Shown one piece after another: positions 1 through 11,206 of a stretch of 64,000 nucleotides of DNA. The notes beneath the pieces were generated by a model. That model did not search any database. It was not told where the DNA came from and saw only the letters and a program-made list of their open reading frames with translations. The stretch comes from Kitagawia praeruptora. Its lineage: Eukaryota; Streptophyta; Magnoliopsida; Apiales; Apiaceae. How positions within the stretch are numbered: position 1 is the first letter of the stretch; each line of letters starts with the position of its first letter. A program made the position numbers and the translations under genes. The stretch covers positions 103,338,109-103,402,108 of the forward strand of contig CM075348.1 of NCBI GenBank assembly GCA_037693485.1, given 5' to 3'.

Positions 1-1487
1 AACATCAAACTCCACTTCTCAATGTAGCAAGCAACAAGGCTGCTATTCATCAGTTGACAATTTGAGACATGATAGCGTATCACAAGAATCTCCTCCTGCC
101 CCATTTTATGGCTATAGTCACAACCATTCCTCTGTCCATCAGTAAAAGAGACAGAAACTGCAGACGTCTTTCCCAACGAGGTTACTTCTTCCCAAGCCCA
201 GAGTAAACCTTGAGCATTCCCATGGTCACGAGGCAAGCCTGCAAGCGACACCTCAGTTGCAGCAAAGATATCTAAATCAATCACCAGCTGGAAACAATCA
301 GCACTTGATCCTAACAAGAATATAGACAAAACCCCCATCATAATTCCTCCTCGATGTGCCATCTTTGCAAGCACAAACTCCATACCGGTCTGGGTGTCCA
401 ATAACCAATGGAGCTTCATCTTTGAAAGGCCTCGATGAAAACCATTGAAGTCCCAAGCGAAGACAAAGCACCATTCATAAACTTCAGAAAGAACAACATA
501 ACATCTGAGCCAAAACAGACTTGGGTTGTCTGTACATGGAACAGGTCTGAAAATGGCCTCAAAGCCAATCAACATCTTCATAAATCCAAAAGAAAAAACC
601 TTCGCCTTTAAGGATTTTCTCTGAGACATTTCGTCAAACAGGTTCCAGGCCAAGTATTGCCAGCAACCACTCTCATCAATAGTCATCAGAACACATCCTG
701 TAGGTTCTCTAATCCCAAGATTCATGTTCATTTGAGCATCTCCGTGAGCTCTTACACCATCAGTGGTTTGAAAAACCAAGAAATTAGCACCAAGAAATTC
801 ACTTCTCAACATAAGAACTGTTAGTCCAACCTTAAAACTGTTAGTTGATATAACAGTCCAACCATTCAACGGAACAACTGAACGCTCCCCAAGCACAGTA
901 CTGTATCGAACACCATTAATAAACCCCGAGAACCCTCCTTCAATCGTTGAAAGGAGCGTCTCATCATGGCTAAGGATTAGAAAACCCTTCAACAAATAAC
1001 CCAACTCAAAAGAAAGATTAAGTGACATAAATAAATGTCTACTACAATCATCTTCCGCATCTTCAAATAATAGATGCGCTAATCCTTCCCAGTCACAGGA
1101 CAGACCATCTCCGAAAACCTTCAAAGACCTCGACAAACAGTCTACAAGACCATCTGTAGCACAATCCAGTCGAAGATTGATGATATTCCTCAGAGAAGAA
1201 TGGAACATAACCAGCCCATTTGAACAAATGGCTGTTTAATTTCTTTTACTTAATCTGAATGTTGATTGGCAAGTCTCTTTTTGTTTACCTCTGTTTTAGT
1301 TTATTGTTATATCTGCGGGGTATGCCCCTATTTGAACAAATTCCTTATTTGTTGTTTCGCGGGGTATGCCCCTAGACGTGTTTAATGTTTGTTCCTTTTG
1401 GTATAAAATTTTAATTAGCAAAAAAAAAAAAAACATAACCAGCCCATTCTCCAAATCCACAGGACTGAAATCCGAAAATAGACCCAT
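1..1487 (-). pseudogene. E1 ORF (module B type), split by an insertion, open to the window edge
   Basis: The ATG at 1487 opens a frame of 19 codons ending at the inserted LINE tail. If 1221-1431 and one copy of the duplication are removed, the frame continues without a stop from 1220 to base 1, more than 400 codons in all. I do not recognise the product. It is rich in Trp, Phe, Leu and Gly, has no obvious signal peptide or catalytic motif, and resembles the other module B ORFs in composition. The insertion introduces stops, so this copy can no longer make the full protein. That the frame is otherwise open argues that it was coding until recently. Function unknown. Confidence 0.6.
1221..1431 (+). 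mobile_element. 5'-truncated LINE tail with duplicated hairpin box, inserted in E1
   Basis: A 211-bp insertion consists only of LINE 3' untranslated sequence and poly-A. It is flanked by a perfect 17-bp duplication, AACATAACCAGCCCATT (1204-1220 and 1432-1448), the normal signature of target-primed reverse transcription. The hairpin box GCGGGGTATGCCCCTA occurs twice (near 1313 and 1360) rather than once. Confidence 0.9.
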
Positions 1488-1659
1488 TAATAATATATAA
1501 TATAAGAAATATGGTGTTTAGGTGGGAGATTAGAAGAAGAAGATGAATTTGTGATGGTTAATAGTGTAGATCTGATGAAAAATAGAGAAGATTTGGCTGA
1601 ATAATAGTGGCGGCTATTAGGGTTAGGAGAGAGAACGGAGGACTCTCATTTGTCTTGAA

Positions 1660-3357
1660 ATGCAACACTTTAGGCCCATCTCTTGTTGTAATGTACTGTA
1701 TAAATGCATTTCATCTATGTTGGCCAAGACGTTCAAAGCTGTTCTTCCCTCCATCATTTCTCCAGTGCAGTCTGCTTTTGTAGCTAAGAGATCCATTGGT
1801 GACAATATTTTCCTTGCCCAAGCTTTATGCAAGGATTATAATGGCAACTCTGGTCAGCCCCGATGTGCTATAAAGCTGGACATTCATAAGGCTTTTGACT
1901 CCCTAAACTGGAAATTCCTGTTTAAAATCATGGAAAAAATGCGGTTTCCCCACCAGTACATCAAGTGGCTGGAGAAATGTATCACCTCCACAATGTTTTC
2001 TGTAAAGTTGAATGGCAGTTTGGAAGGTTTTTTCAAAGGGGAGTCTGGCCTGAGGCAGGGGGATCCCCTATCCCCTTATCTGTTCGTGATTGCCATGGAG
2101 GCTCTCTCAACCTGTCTGGGTAAGATGACCAGAGATCCTAATTTCAAATTCCATTGGAGAACAAAGGAGGTAAAACTGAATCACATTATTTTTGCTGATG
2201 ATGTGTTCCTATTTAGTCATGGTGATCTTAGGTCAGTCTCAGCTCTGCTAGATGGGATCAAGCTCTTCTCAAGTTCTTCGAACCTAAAGCCAAACATTTC
2301 CAAGACTACTTGCTTCTTTGCCAATGTTAGACAGGATGTGGTTGATGCTATTCTTACTCACTCAGGGTTCCAAAGAGGTCATATGCCTATCACCTACCTG
2401 GGGCTACCTCTCATTACGGGCAAGCTCAACAAGAATGACTGCCAGACTCTGATCAGTAGACTGTGCAGCAAAGTGGAGTTGCGGACAACTAGATTTCTTA
2501 ATTTTGCAGGCCGTCTCCAACTGATCAAAGCTATACTGGTCAGTATTGTGGGATATTGGAGTATGTTCCTTTTCCTTCCGAAAGGAATTCTTAAGAAGAT
2601 TAATGCTCTATTATTCAAGTTTCTTTGGGGAGGTTTCTACAAGCCGAATGGGAAATGTCAGTATAAAGTAGGATGGGAGGAGTGCTGTAAACCGAAAGCG
2701 GAAGGCGGTCTTGGCATACGAAACCTTTTTGAATGGAATGAAGCTGCCATTCTATACCAGCTGTGGCGTATCTTACAGCCCACCTCTACCTCTCTTTGGA
2801 TAGCATGGTTCCATAAAGCCTTGCTGGCAAAGAAGGAATTCTGGACTTCCTCAATTCCATATCGCTCATGTTGGATTGTAAGGAAATTATTCAAGGCTAG
2901 GCCGCGAGCTCTTCAGCATTTACACTATAACATAGGAGAGAACTCTGATTTTCTCTTCTGGCATGATCCCTGGGTCCAAAAGAAGCCTCTTCTGGCTATC
3001 TCTCCGTCCATTATATCTACAGCTGAGTCCACGAGTGCAGTCAGTATCAATGTCTACCTCCGAAATGGGATTTGGGACTTGCCATCTTCGAACCATAATG
3101 ATGTGATTGAAATTAGACGGGTGGTGCAACAAATTCAAATTCATAAGTCTGATTCCATTACGTGGGATGGAATGTTAGCAAAGAATGTCAAATTAACTAC
3201 AATTTGGTCCTCCATTCGGGAAACTGGAACTCATGTCCAGTGGTTGAACATGGTATGGGGGAAATTCAATATCCCGAAATGCTCATTCATCACTTGGTTA
3301 GCCATAAAGAACAGGCTTCTCACGAAGGATAGAATGCTTATGTTTGGAATGCAGGTT
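1660..3357 (+). pseudogene. L1 ORF2 fragment: reverse transcriptase and C-terminal region
   Basis: The frame covers the non-LTR reverse transcriptase from the H-F-R-P-I-S block onwards: the K-L-D-I-x-K-A-F-D block, G-L-R-Q-G-D-P-L-S-P near 2050, the catalytic F-A-D-D near 2191-2202, and then the long L1-type thumb/connection region. In the family the enzyme primes on nicked genomic DNA and copies the element RNA. The frame is open up to E2, which cuts it at the F-G-M-Q block of the zinc-binding C-terminal domain. The apparent last residues before 3375 belong to the E2 poly-T. Endonuclease and ORF1 are not in the window, so this copy is dead. Confidence 0.88.
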
Positions 3358-5058
3358 TTTTTTTTTGCTAATTAAAATTTTATACCAAAAGGAACAACTG
3401 ATACAAATCTAGGGGCATACCCCGCGAAATCAACAGCCGACAAACAAAGTCAAAACTTTACAATGTCATTAGACAGTCAACATTAAATGAGAAATCTTAA
3501 AATAAACTAAACAGCCTGAGAATTTATGAAAGGCCCTGGTTCACACCCCAGGGTCCCCTGCCAAGGCTGCATCCTGAAATCTCCATCCATGTCATAAACT
3601 ATGCATCTGCATGAATGCATACCATCATTACCAGCATCCGAGCCTATCCTGGATCCAGAATCCAGGCCTGTAATGTGCACAATGTAAGTCACAACAGAGC
3701 ACCAGCCATTACAACAAATTACAATACTTCCAACCCGCAAGCTGGACCACTCTAGCGCCCTATCCAGCCCTGTCACAATAATGACATTATACCCTGCATT
3801 TAATCTATGCTGATTCCCATCAGTAACACCAATTAGACAAGAGGTCACAACAATCTCCTTTGCTTGAGAAATAAATCTACAGACCATTCTCACATCGAGC
3901 CAAGCAATAGGCAGACCATCAATCATCAACATTGGCACGGAACCAGCACATTCCCTGTCAAACCCATTCGAGACAATGAAATTGTACCCATTCGAAACAC
4001 AAGCAGCGGGGACCTCATATCTGTACTCAAAAGAGTCAGAAACCCTTTCCTTTGCCATTGCACCATACTTCTCGAAGCACCGCATTCTACTCATCAACCA
4101 GAATTCTGTTCGAATGCAAACTGACCAACCTCCAACCATTCGAGAATTTGCACCATTACTAGCGACTGCAAGAAGATCACCACCACATTGGCTTAATAAA
4201 ATTCCCTCAACCACAATTCTTCTTACAAGGTCTGCCACCAACCCTGAAATGACTTCATCATCCTCCGAATCCACATCATTCGTGTAGCTTAAATTTCCCG
4301 AGACAGTACCCAAGACGTCCCCCAAATTCACAGAATCTGCCATCCTTTCATCATTTGAGATTTGCAATCCTCCAATTAACCCAGTAGCATTCGGGTTAGG
4401 GTGTGGGGAACCCTCGACATTCAAAGAGGGGTTTGGGGAACCAACAATTTGGGTCTTAACCTCCTTCACATCATCCATAGCAATAACAGATCTCGGATTC
4501 TCAAAATCCGATAACTCAATCAATGGATCAACTCCTACTTCATGTAGACTGAAAGATTTCTTTTGAGAGAGAACCTTACCATCAGTTAAAAGATGCTTGA
4601 CCCGGGTACGAGTGCAAGGATTCTCTGGAATCATCGTAACAAGGCGTTCAGCAAAGGAGACCCGCGCGCCTTCCTTCTTGCCATCAATCTTTATGCTTGA
4701 CCCTTCCAAATTCTTGGATCGAGTGTCAACAGAAGGTATCACCGATACCAAATCAACCGCAAACGAAACCCTTTTCGGGTTCGGAACTGAGTCCAACCCT
4801 GCAAGGGCACTTTGTGAACACGCACGGAAAGGAATCTCCGTCACAAGGTTCTCCGAAAAGGAAACCCTCTTCGAACTCATAACAGGCCTAAAAAAAACTG
4901 ATAAGAAATTTGGTGTTTAGGTGAGGGATTAGAGATGGAAATGGATTAACGAAGGTTGATTGTATAGATCTGATGAAAATATGTCCGAGAATTAGAGGCG
5001 GCTAATTAAGGGTTTCTAGAGAGAAGGAGGAGAATCTCTCTCTAGACTCTCATTTCTC
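3358..5058 (-). mobile_element. E2: complete non-autonomous LINE-tailed element carrying a 457-codon ORF
   Basis: E2 is flanked by a 15-bp duplication, TTTGGAATGCAGGTT (3343-3357 and 5059-5073), and lies antisense to LINE L1. In its own orientation it starts near 5056 with the shared leader (ATGAGAGTC, CT-rich, GCCGCC, TAAACACCAAATTTCTT), contains one long ORF, and ends with the LINE hairpin box near 3420, GGTATAAAATTTTAATTAGC and poly-A. It has both ends of the LINE family but neither ORF1 nor ORF2, so it must be copied by an enzyme supplied in trans. Confidence 0.92.
3507..4880 (-). CDS. E2 protein: three KRVSF-type repeats, acidic block, unrecognised C-terminal region (457 aa)
   Basis: The complete frame begins at the first ATG after the leader box. 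Residues 4-8 are KRVSF, residues 36-40 KRVSF, and residues 73-76 RVSF. Each is followed by x-x-x-L-V-x-x-I-P. KRVSF fits the RVxF docking motif for protein phosphatase 1 and also a basophilic-kinase R-x-S site; which, if either, applies is inference. An acidic segment with L-S-Y-T-N-D-V-D-S follows, shared with E11. The last 240 or so residues are rich in Ile, Val, Cys, Gly and Trp, like module B ORFs, with D-x-D-G-D-F near the end as in Y. No enzyme motif, signal peptide or DNA-binding motif is evident. Function unknown. Confidence 0.75.
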   Translation of the reverse strand: MSSKRVSFSENLVTEIPFRACSQSALAGLDSVPNPKRVSFAVDLVSVIPSVDTRSKNLEGSSIKIDGKKEGARVSFAERLVTMIPENPCTRTRVKHLLTDGKVLSQKKSFSLHEVGVDPLIELSDFENPRSVIAMDDVKEVKTQIVGSPNPSLNVEGSPHPNPNATGLIGGLQISNDERMADSVNLGDVLGTVSGNLSYTNDVDSEDDEVISGLVADLVRRIVVEGILLSQCGGDLLAVASNGANSRMVGGWSVCIRTEFWLMSRMRCFEKYGAMAKERVSDSFEYRYEVPAACVSNGYNFIVSNGFDRECAGSVPMLMIDGLPIAWLDVRMVCRFISQAKEIVVTSCLIGVTDGNQHRLNAGYNVIIVTGLDRALEWSSLRVGSIVICCNGWCSVVTYIVHITGLDSGSRIGSDAGNDGMHSCRCIVYDMDGDFRMQPWQGTLGCEPGPFINSQAV

Positions 5059-5073
5059 TTTGGAATGCAGGTT

Positions 5074-5429
5074 GACCCAAAATGTGTCTTATGTGGGGTG
5101 GATGATGAATCGGTTAGCCACATTTTCATCTTATTAGCAGGTCTATGCCAATGCGTTTCACGCGGAATTGGTCCAACTGTCAGTTAGGCAATTGCGTTAA
5201 TACACAGCTGGGGGCAAAGGAGCAAACAATTGCTCAACTGATATTTAGCACAGCTATCTACCATGTCTGGAAGGAGCGTAACTACCGCACGCACAACCCT
5301 GGCACTGGGAATCCAACCTCAGTGGTCAGCAGTGAGATAAGGCGTATGGTGCGCGAGAAACTGTTCTCATGTAGCTTGTTTAAGGTTTGGGTTCGGAAAG
5401 ACCCGACCATCATCTTACTTATCATGTAA
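5074..5429 (+). pseudogene. L1 ORF2 C-terminal fragment with 19-bp deletion
   Basis: This continues L1 ORF2 after E2: the zinc-binding reverse-transcriptase C-terminal region with C-V-L-C-G-V-D-D-E-S. Compared with L7 at 57034-57065, 19 bp are missing just after 5130, removing the T-A-C-P part of the finger and shifting the frame. The remainder from about 5145 to the stop at 5429 reads in the new frame up to the family's usual C-terminus (W-V-R-K-D-P-T-I-I-L-L-I-M). Confidence 0.85.
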
Positions 5430-5594
5430 AAGAATAGGTTAGGTACATCCGGGATGTTGAGTAGGGTTTACCTTCTTATTCTTTGTATCATGTTATATTG
5501 TGGTTGTAGTTTGGTTGTTGTCTCGCGGGGTATGCCCCTAGTTGTGTACTAGTTGTTTCCTTTGGTATAAAATTTTAATTAGCAAAAAAAAAAA

Positions 5595-6930
5595 CATTAA
5601 AAGATTACGGGCCAGGGAATCATTTGATATAAAGAATTATGAACAAAATTCAGGGAAGCATTTGGAATAAGGGATCATAAACGACAAAGCAATAAGATTA
5701 AACTAAGCATGATATGGTACAACAAAGCAGCATCATATATCAACAGGGGAAACTTTAATAATTTAAAGAACAAGGCAATTTGTCAAGATTTTATAAATTC
5801 ACGTCAATTAAAAGGAATCATGGAATAGAGAAAATCTGAAGTTCAAAGAAGATTTAAGAAATTCTCAATTACACAAAGTCTCACTCTTGTCGGCTAAGCA
5901 CCCATAGGCTTCAGCTGCCAGAACCGGCATGACAATAATGAGTTTGAATAATTAAGAAGATCTCAATTCATTCTTGGCTTTAACCGTCACTGAGCAACAC
6001 TTGCTTCAACAACAGTATAAACCTCGAATTAATTTACAACAATTTGAAGAAAACGTTCCTTGAAGAATATTAATAAAGACGAAAAATATTGAATTAAATT
6101 TATTTTAAAAGAATTCAACACCTGAACAATAGGTGAGGAAAATAAACAATGACAGAATAATTTGAGATTGAGTGTTTGTATATTAATAGAAGAAAAACGT
6201 CACTGAAAATAAAAATTAAAGGTATAAGCACTAGCAAAAAGATCTGAAAGGAACATCGTATAATTAACAGAACAGGTTCACAATTATTTAAACTCAAAAG
6301 AAAGGGTATAGATAACTGCAAGAAAGAATTTGAAAAAACATATAAATAACAATGGGAGGGTTCGCATCACTTGAACAATAAGTGAGGGATAGTATACTTG
6401 CCTCAATACACGAAGTTCCAATTCCAATATCTCAATTCTTTACTCACTTTTCATCAGTCTCCACTTCTTTATACATTGATCTTTATTCGATCACACGTCC
6501 GTCTTTCTTTTATCACTTGTCAGTCACTACCCGAGCACACTCGTCCACTCCGATAATTATTCCATTCCTCAAGATTCCATCTAGACGGGTGCTGGCTCTT
6601 AGTTGGCCTCCTACTGGTACCTATATCACAATAAAGTAATACTTCAGTACGCTTATAACCGTAACCGTCTAACTATGTGCTACCCGAACGCGTCCTAATA
6701 CGCTTTACAACTTAATATATACAACACGTATTAATCAAATTCTTGAAATAGTAATATATACATACATATATATATATATATATATACATGACCACATAAA
6801 TCGCATAACACTTAGCACGTATTATTAACTCTTATATCTCTTCAACATGTACATCATTAATTCACAAATAACTCTTATTTTAATAGAATTAAAATGTATA
6901 TTTTCAGTATTGGGAAGTCGGGGCGTTACA
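5595..6930. mobile_element. Partial second copy of the inverted-repeat element (right end intact)
   Basis: The sequence matches the internal and right part of the element at 59612-62629, with insertions and deletions, and ends at 6930 in CGGGGCGTTACA, the same terminus. The left part lies beyond LINE L1, outside the window. No ORF is credible in it. An (AT)n stretch lies at about 6768-6787. It was inserted into the gag-like ORF on its right, cutting it after the P-T-S-L-P codons. Confidence 0.75.
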
Positions 6931-8929
6931 GGCAGAGAGGTAGGAGGCTCATCCACTTTAGCTTTCCCTTTTCCTGGCACATGAGTTATGGATTTAGAAG
7001 CCCTTTGGTGACCACCCTTATTTAGCTTTATGCCTTTGGCTTGAGGTTTCTCCCCCTTTGGATTTGAATGCGTTGATGTCCTCTTCTCCCCATTAGGCTT
7101 GTTGTCAGGCACAGAGGCTGTAGGAATGACCTTTGGGTTTGAAGAGTCTTCAGGTAGAGGGAGACCCATGTGCTTCATTATTGCAGAAAGCATCTGTTGT
7201 TGATTGAGAAGAACATCAGCATGAGTAGTAGCTTGAGTGTTCAATTTCATTCAGAAGATTGACAGATTCTTTTAGCTCAGCATTGAAGACTTTTTGATCA
7301 AACACTTCCTTTTCCAATTTCTCCATTGATTGCTTGAGATGTTCAGCTCTGAAAGAGGAGAGTGATTGTTTGTGGAGCCTTTCCACTTCATACTTGCTCA
7401 TGTTGTGCACAGGTACCTCAGAGATGACTTTGTCACCATATTGATTCTGCCACATAACCTTGAGAAGGGCATTGGCATCCTGAGTCTGAGAGGATAGGGT
7501 GGCCATTTCACTTGTGAGCTTTGTGAGGCTGTCTTTCAAGGAAGGTGGCTCATGGTCCACAGAGGTGCAAGTCTTCTTACATTCCCTTATCTTTCTGAGT
7601 GTGGATGCTAGGGGAGGGAATTCAGTTGTGAATTTACTCTTGAGCTCACTCACTTCCTTGGTTGTATCTCTGCAGATATTGGCAATTTCAGTTTTCATCC
7701 CTTTTCCAAGATAGTGAATGGCTTTTAGACTTCCCTTGTATGATTCATTCATGGCTTCATAGACATCATTAGGTGAGAGAGTTCGAGCATTTGATCCAAG
7801 AGTAGTTATATATTCTTCTCTCAAGTACTGCAGAGCCTCAGCCAGGGTGCATTCTTTGGTGGTGTTCATCCATGCATCTATATTTCCATCTCTCTCAGCC
7901 TCATCTGTTATTTTCTCTGGTTGATGTTCAACATCTTCTTTGTGACAGAGCAAAATAGCTTCATAGTTGGCATTTGGTAGATTTGCTGTGAGGAGATGTT
8001 GAGCTATTTTAGAGATCTCATCAAGCTGTTCCACATTTAAGCAATGAAGTGCTTCATCCGTCAATAGTGGTGGAACAATTGATGATCCTGAGACACTGTC
8101 ATGTTGCACAAGCCTCAGCCATTCTGACAGGGTGGCCTGAGCCAAGTTAGTGCTAGAGCTAGGCATGCTAGACTCCTCAGTTACAGATGCAACTTCTGCA
8201 ACCGGATGGAATGACTCTACTACTGTTGTCTCCACAGGAGTGGGATGAGTTACAACAGTAGTTGACACAGGCACAGAGTCTCTAGTAAAAACTAGTGAAT
8301 CCTCTGTGTTTGTGATGGTGTCATCAGGATATGCCCCAGCTAGCATTCCCTCACCATCTGAATGTGGTTTCTGGGTGGTGAGGACAGTGTCAAGCACCAT
8401 GTCACTTGAAGTTGTCGGCTCATCAAGAGAGAAGAATTCTTGATGATCAAGTCCTTGCTCCTCAATTGCTTGAGTTGTAGGCTGCAAAGAAATTTCAGTT
8501 GTAGATTCTGGAAGAGAAGTGTCTTGTGGAATAGATTTTGGCAACTCCCCCTGAGAAATAGAGGGAGTTTCAAATGTGATTTGCTCTCCACTCAGTGTGG
8601 TGCCAGCCTTATCACTCCCAGGTGCTGACTCTGTATAAGTAGGTGCATTGGGGAGGATGCTTGATTCTATAGATGTACCCTGTTGAGAGGATACATCTAG
8701 TGAACTGTTTGACCCTGATTTTACAACTTCAGCCATTTGTGTGACTGAAGAGGTGGTTTTAGTTTTCTTCTTCTTTGGCCTGACAAGGGGTGACTCAGGT
8801 TCCTCACTTTCTAATTCTACAGCCAATGCTGCTTCAGATAATATGGTTAATGGTGCAGAAGCTATCTCCTTTCTTTTTTTTTTACTAACATCACCCTTTT
8901 GAGAGGATGATGCAGTTGGCTCAATGTTT
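6931..8929 (-). pseudogene. Gag-like ORF (plant retrotransposon type), C-terminal segment
   Basis: The minus-strand frame is open from the E3 junction at 8929 to about 7250, then shifts by one base near 7250 and continues to the inverted-repeat element at 6931. The product is Ser/Thr/Glu-rich with a K-K-K-K-T-K stretch, then a long predicted helical, probably coiled-coil part with many Lys, Glu and Leu, and a basic tail (G-K-G-K-A-K-V-D). Spliced to the pieces at 10860-11206 and 12176-12772, it matches my recollection of the gag-like ORF of large plant retroelements with an N-P-T-x-Y motif near the start. No polymerase is present, so the parent element is not identified. Confidence 0.55.
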
Positions 8930-10859
8930 TTTTTTTTTTTTGCTAATTAAAATTTTATACCAAGAAGGAACAACTTACACAAATCTGGGGGCATACCCTG
9001 CGAAATCAACATTCAGACAACAAAGCCAAACAACATTAAGTCATTTTACAATCAACAAACATAGAACTATGCCTATTACAAACTTAATCTGGTGCCTCCA
9101 GCAATCCTAAAAATTTGCAGTTCATTTGCCACCCAGACTGCACGAACTACACACCCTCCAAGTCCATGAATGGCTCAGCATTTTCCTTCGAAATCACCAT
9201 CTTAGCCGCAAGCAGGCTGGGTTCCCGAATCGCTACTCCGCATAAAGCCAACCTCTTCCAACTACACACAGTCCCTATGAAAACCTTCGCTGGGATGGCC
9301 TCCGTGCTAGTAACCATTACATTTCCTACCTTTTTGACATCCCTATAATCCGCCACATCAGCCAATTTCCCCCCTCCTCGTTTCTGCAAACTCAGATCAG
9401 AGAGAGCTCCAGTGGGTGGCTCCTCATGAAAGGGCTCCAACCCATTCCTTCTAATAAAAGCCTGTAGTAGAAGATCATAACAAAATAGGCTCACCAGCTC
9501 CGGGGGCCTCCTACCATGAAACCATCCCAACTCATCCTTGAAAGGGTCATGACCACTGATCATAGTAAATTCCTTAACAACAGAATTTTTAATCCTCTTC
9601 TGTCAATGTCATTCATCAGCTTATCAATATGAACCAAGGTCTCGATCAAAGGATCTCGAAGACCATCACTATACTCAATAGTACCAACCTCTTGATTAGG
9701 AGCGAACCCCTCTATCCCCTCATCCTTATCCCCCCTTACCAGGACAACATCCTCCCTAGCAGTAGCAAGACCTGTTACCTTAGAATCATCTTGTTGCTTC
9801 TTCCTTTCCTTCATGAGCCCCAAATCTACCGTGCCATCATTCCGAGCACCAGTATCCACCAAACCATCACAAATGGTTTGCCCCACCCCAAGAGGACTCT
9901 CCATAACAGAGACTAACAGCCCTATAACCTTTACCGGAATTAGAAAACACCGAATTAACTCCTAATTCCTCAGTACCCGCGTCCACAGGTAGATCATTAA
10001 TTGAGTCAGATAACTCGATAGGTACCTCAACATCAGTACTAACGAAACTATGAGAATCACTATCACTAGGAATCTCCGACACCAGGTTCTCCGCAAAAGA
10101 AACCCTTTTCAGCCTCATAGTCGATACCAACCCCTCTTGGGTCTTCTTCGACATCCTCTTCAAAACTTGAGCCAACTCAGTGGTGCAAGCAATAAACTTA
10201 CCTTCAAACAATTGGAGGTTGCAAGAGCTACGAGCCCTCAAACCAGCCTCCAAATCAACAATTTCATAATCCCTCTTTCCACAAACATTCGTCGTATGAA
10301 TAAGGCCAACCATGGACCCCGAACTGTCCTTACCATGACCATACTCCATTTGTTTGACACCCAATTTCCTCTCGGGTCGACCCGCCTTCACAGGACTTTC
10401 GTCGACCAGTTGGCGGTCGGTCTTTATAAGTTCCTCTTTGCAAAGAGAAACCTCACCATTTACCACAAAAGGATGAGACCCACAACCATCTGAGCCCAGA
10501 AGGTTGTTATCGCAAACATACTCCATCTGCTTGTAACCAGTAGGCTGCAACCTCTCACCGGACGAGGGTAATAAACCCTGACCTCCGGCGAAAAAGTGAC
10601 CTTCTTCAGAACCTGCTCCCCCTTAACTAACTCAGTAGTAGGGGCACCGTGCAAACACTCAAGAGGACTAGGGTAAAAAACCCTAACCTCCGGCGAGAAA
10701 GAGACCCTCTTCGGACTCATTCTCAAAACTATTATAGCTAATATATATAAAATAAGAAATATGGTGTATAGGTGGGAGATTTGAGATGGAAGATGGAATT
10801 ATGAAGGTCGATTGTATAGATCTGATGGGAATTTGTGTTAGAATTTAAGGCGGCTAAGG
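8930..10859 (-). mobile_element. E3: non-autonomous LINE-tailed element, module A, slightly 5'-truncated
   Basis: The poly-T and GCTAATTAAAATTTTATACC box start at 8930, and the hairpin box (one base changed) lies near 8990. The 5' end at 10859 stops just after the GCCGCC box, so about 50 bp of leader are missing. A 9-bp duplication TCAATGTTT (8921-8929 and 10860-10868) flanks it. Removing it rejoins the gag-like frame exactly. Confidence 0.9.
9147..10726 (-). pseudogene. E3 ORF (module A), broken by several frameshifts
   Basis: The start is at 10726 or, two codons on, at an M-S-P-K-R-V-S-F start resembling M-S-S-K-R-V-S-F of E2. KRVSF is at residues 6-10 and KKVTF at 41-45, each followed by S-P-E-V-R-V-x-Y-P. 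A frameshift near 10550 leads to a second section with another KRVSF near 10100. Another shift near 9900 leads to D-G-L-R-x-x-L-I-E-T-L-x-H-x-x-K-L, and another near 9570 to D-P-F-K-D and L-Q-A-F-I-R-R-N-G-L. This order matches the E7 and E4 ORFs. Decayed coding sequence; the intact protein would have been roughly 500 residues. Function unknown. Confidence 0.7.
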
Positions 10860-11206
10860 TCAATGTTTGGTAGAGTGTTTGGTTGAGAGGGTTGGTTTGC
10901 AAGCCCTGGGTTAGCATTGTGTTCTACTTGCTTGGGCTGTGCTAACTGAGATTTTGAATCAAATATTGGCATGTTGTGGGGGTAAGTCCTAAATAGACTC
11001 TCCATATGGGGAGTTATTTTGAGTCTTACATCCACATCATTCCTAGTCTCCAAGTTACCAAAAATGAGTTTGGTCATGGATCTAATGTAGCCTATTCTAG
11101 TCTTATCTAATCCAGGCAATTCAATCAATTTATTATCTACAAAATTGAGTATAGATTGAATAAAATGAGGAAAGAAAATTTCAGTACCTCTCTTGGCTGT
11201 GTTCTT
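10860..11206 (-). pseudogene. Gag-like ORF, middle segment
   Basis: This is the same minus-strand frame as 6931-8929, between the two insertions E3 and L2. It reads F-I-Q-S-I-L-N near 11150, a phrase I associate with the conserved domain of these plant gag-like proteins, then a Pro/Gln/Asn-rich linker. It is open throughout. Duplicated target bases lie at both ends (10860-10868 and 11192-11206). Confidence 0.6.

Larger units (their letters stand above)
1..1652 (-). mobile_element. E1: non-autonomous LINE-tailed element, 5' end in window, 3' end off the left edge
   Basis: The minus strand begins at about 1652 with the shared leader start AAATGAGAGTC, continues through a CT-rich stretch and a GCCGCC box, and reaches a CCTAAACACCATATTTCTT box just before the ATG at 1487. 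The same leader occurs in the full-length LINE and in the other E elements. No reverse transcriptase is visible. The right flank (from about 1653) is LINE ORF2 sequence at the GAAATGCAACACTTT site, so E1 sits inside LINE L1 whose left part lies outside the window. It is itself interrupted by a LINE-tail insertion at 1221-1431. Confidence 0.8.
1653..5594 (+). mobile_element. L1: LINE copy (plus strand), ORF2 3' two-thirds, interrupted by E2
   Basis: LINE sequence runs 1653-3357, is interrupted by E2 (3358-5058), and resumes to a poly-A end at 5594. The left boundary is where E1 was inserted, so the 5' part lies off the window. The tail carries the hairpin box and GGTATAAAATTTTAATTAGC before the A tract. 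The sequence directly after the poly-A matches the inside of the inverted-repeat element described at 59612-62629, so L1 itself had landed in that element. Segment 2797-3357 plus 5074-5580 is nearly identical to L7 (56412-57491). Confidence 0.9.
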
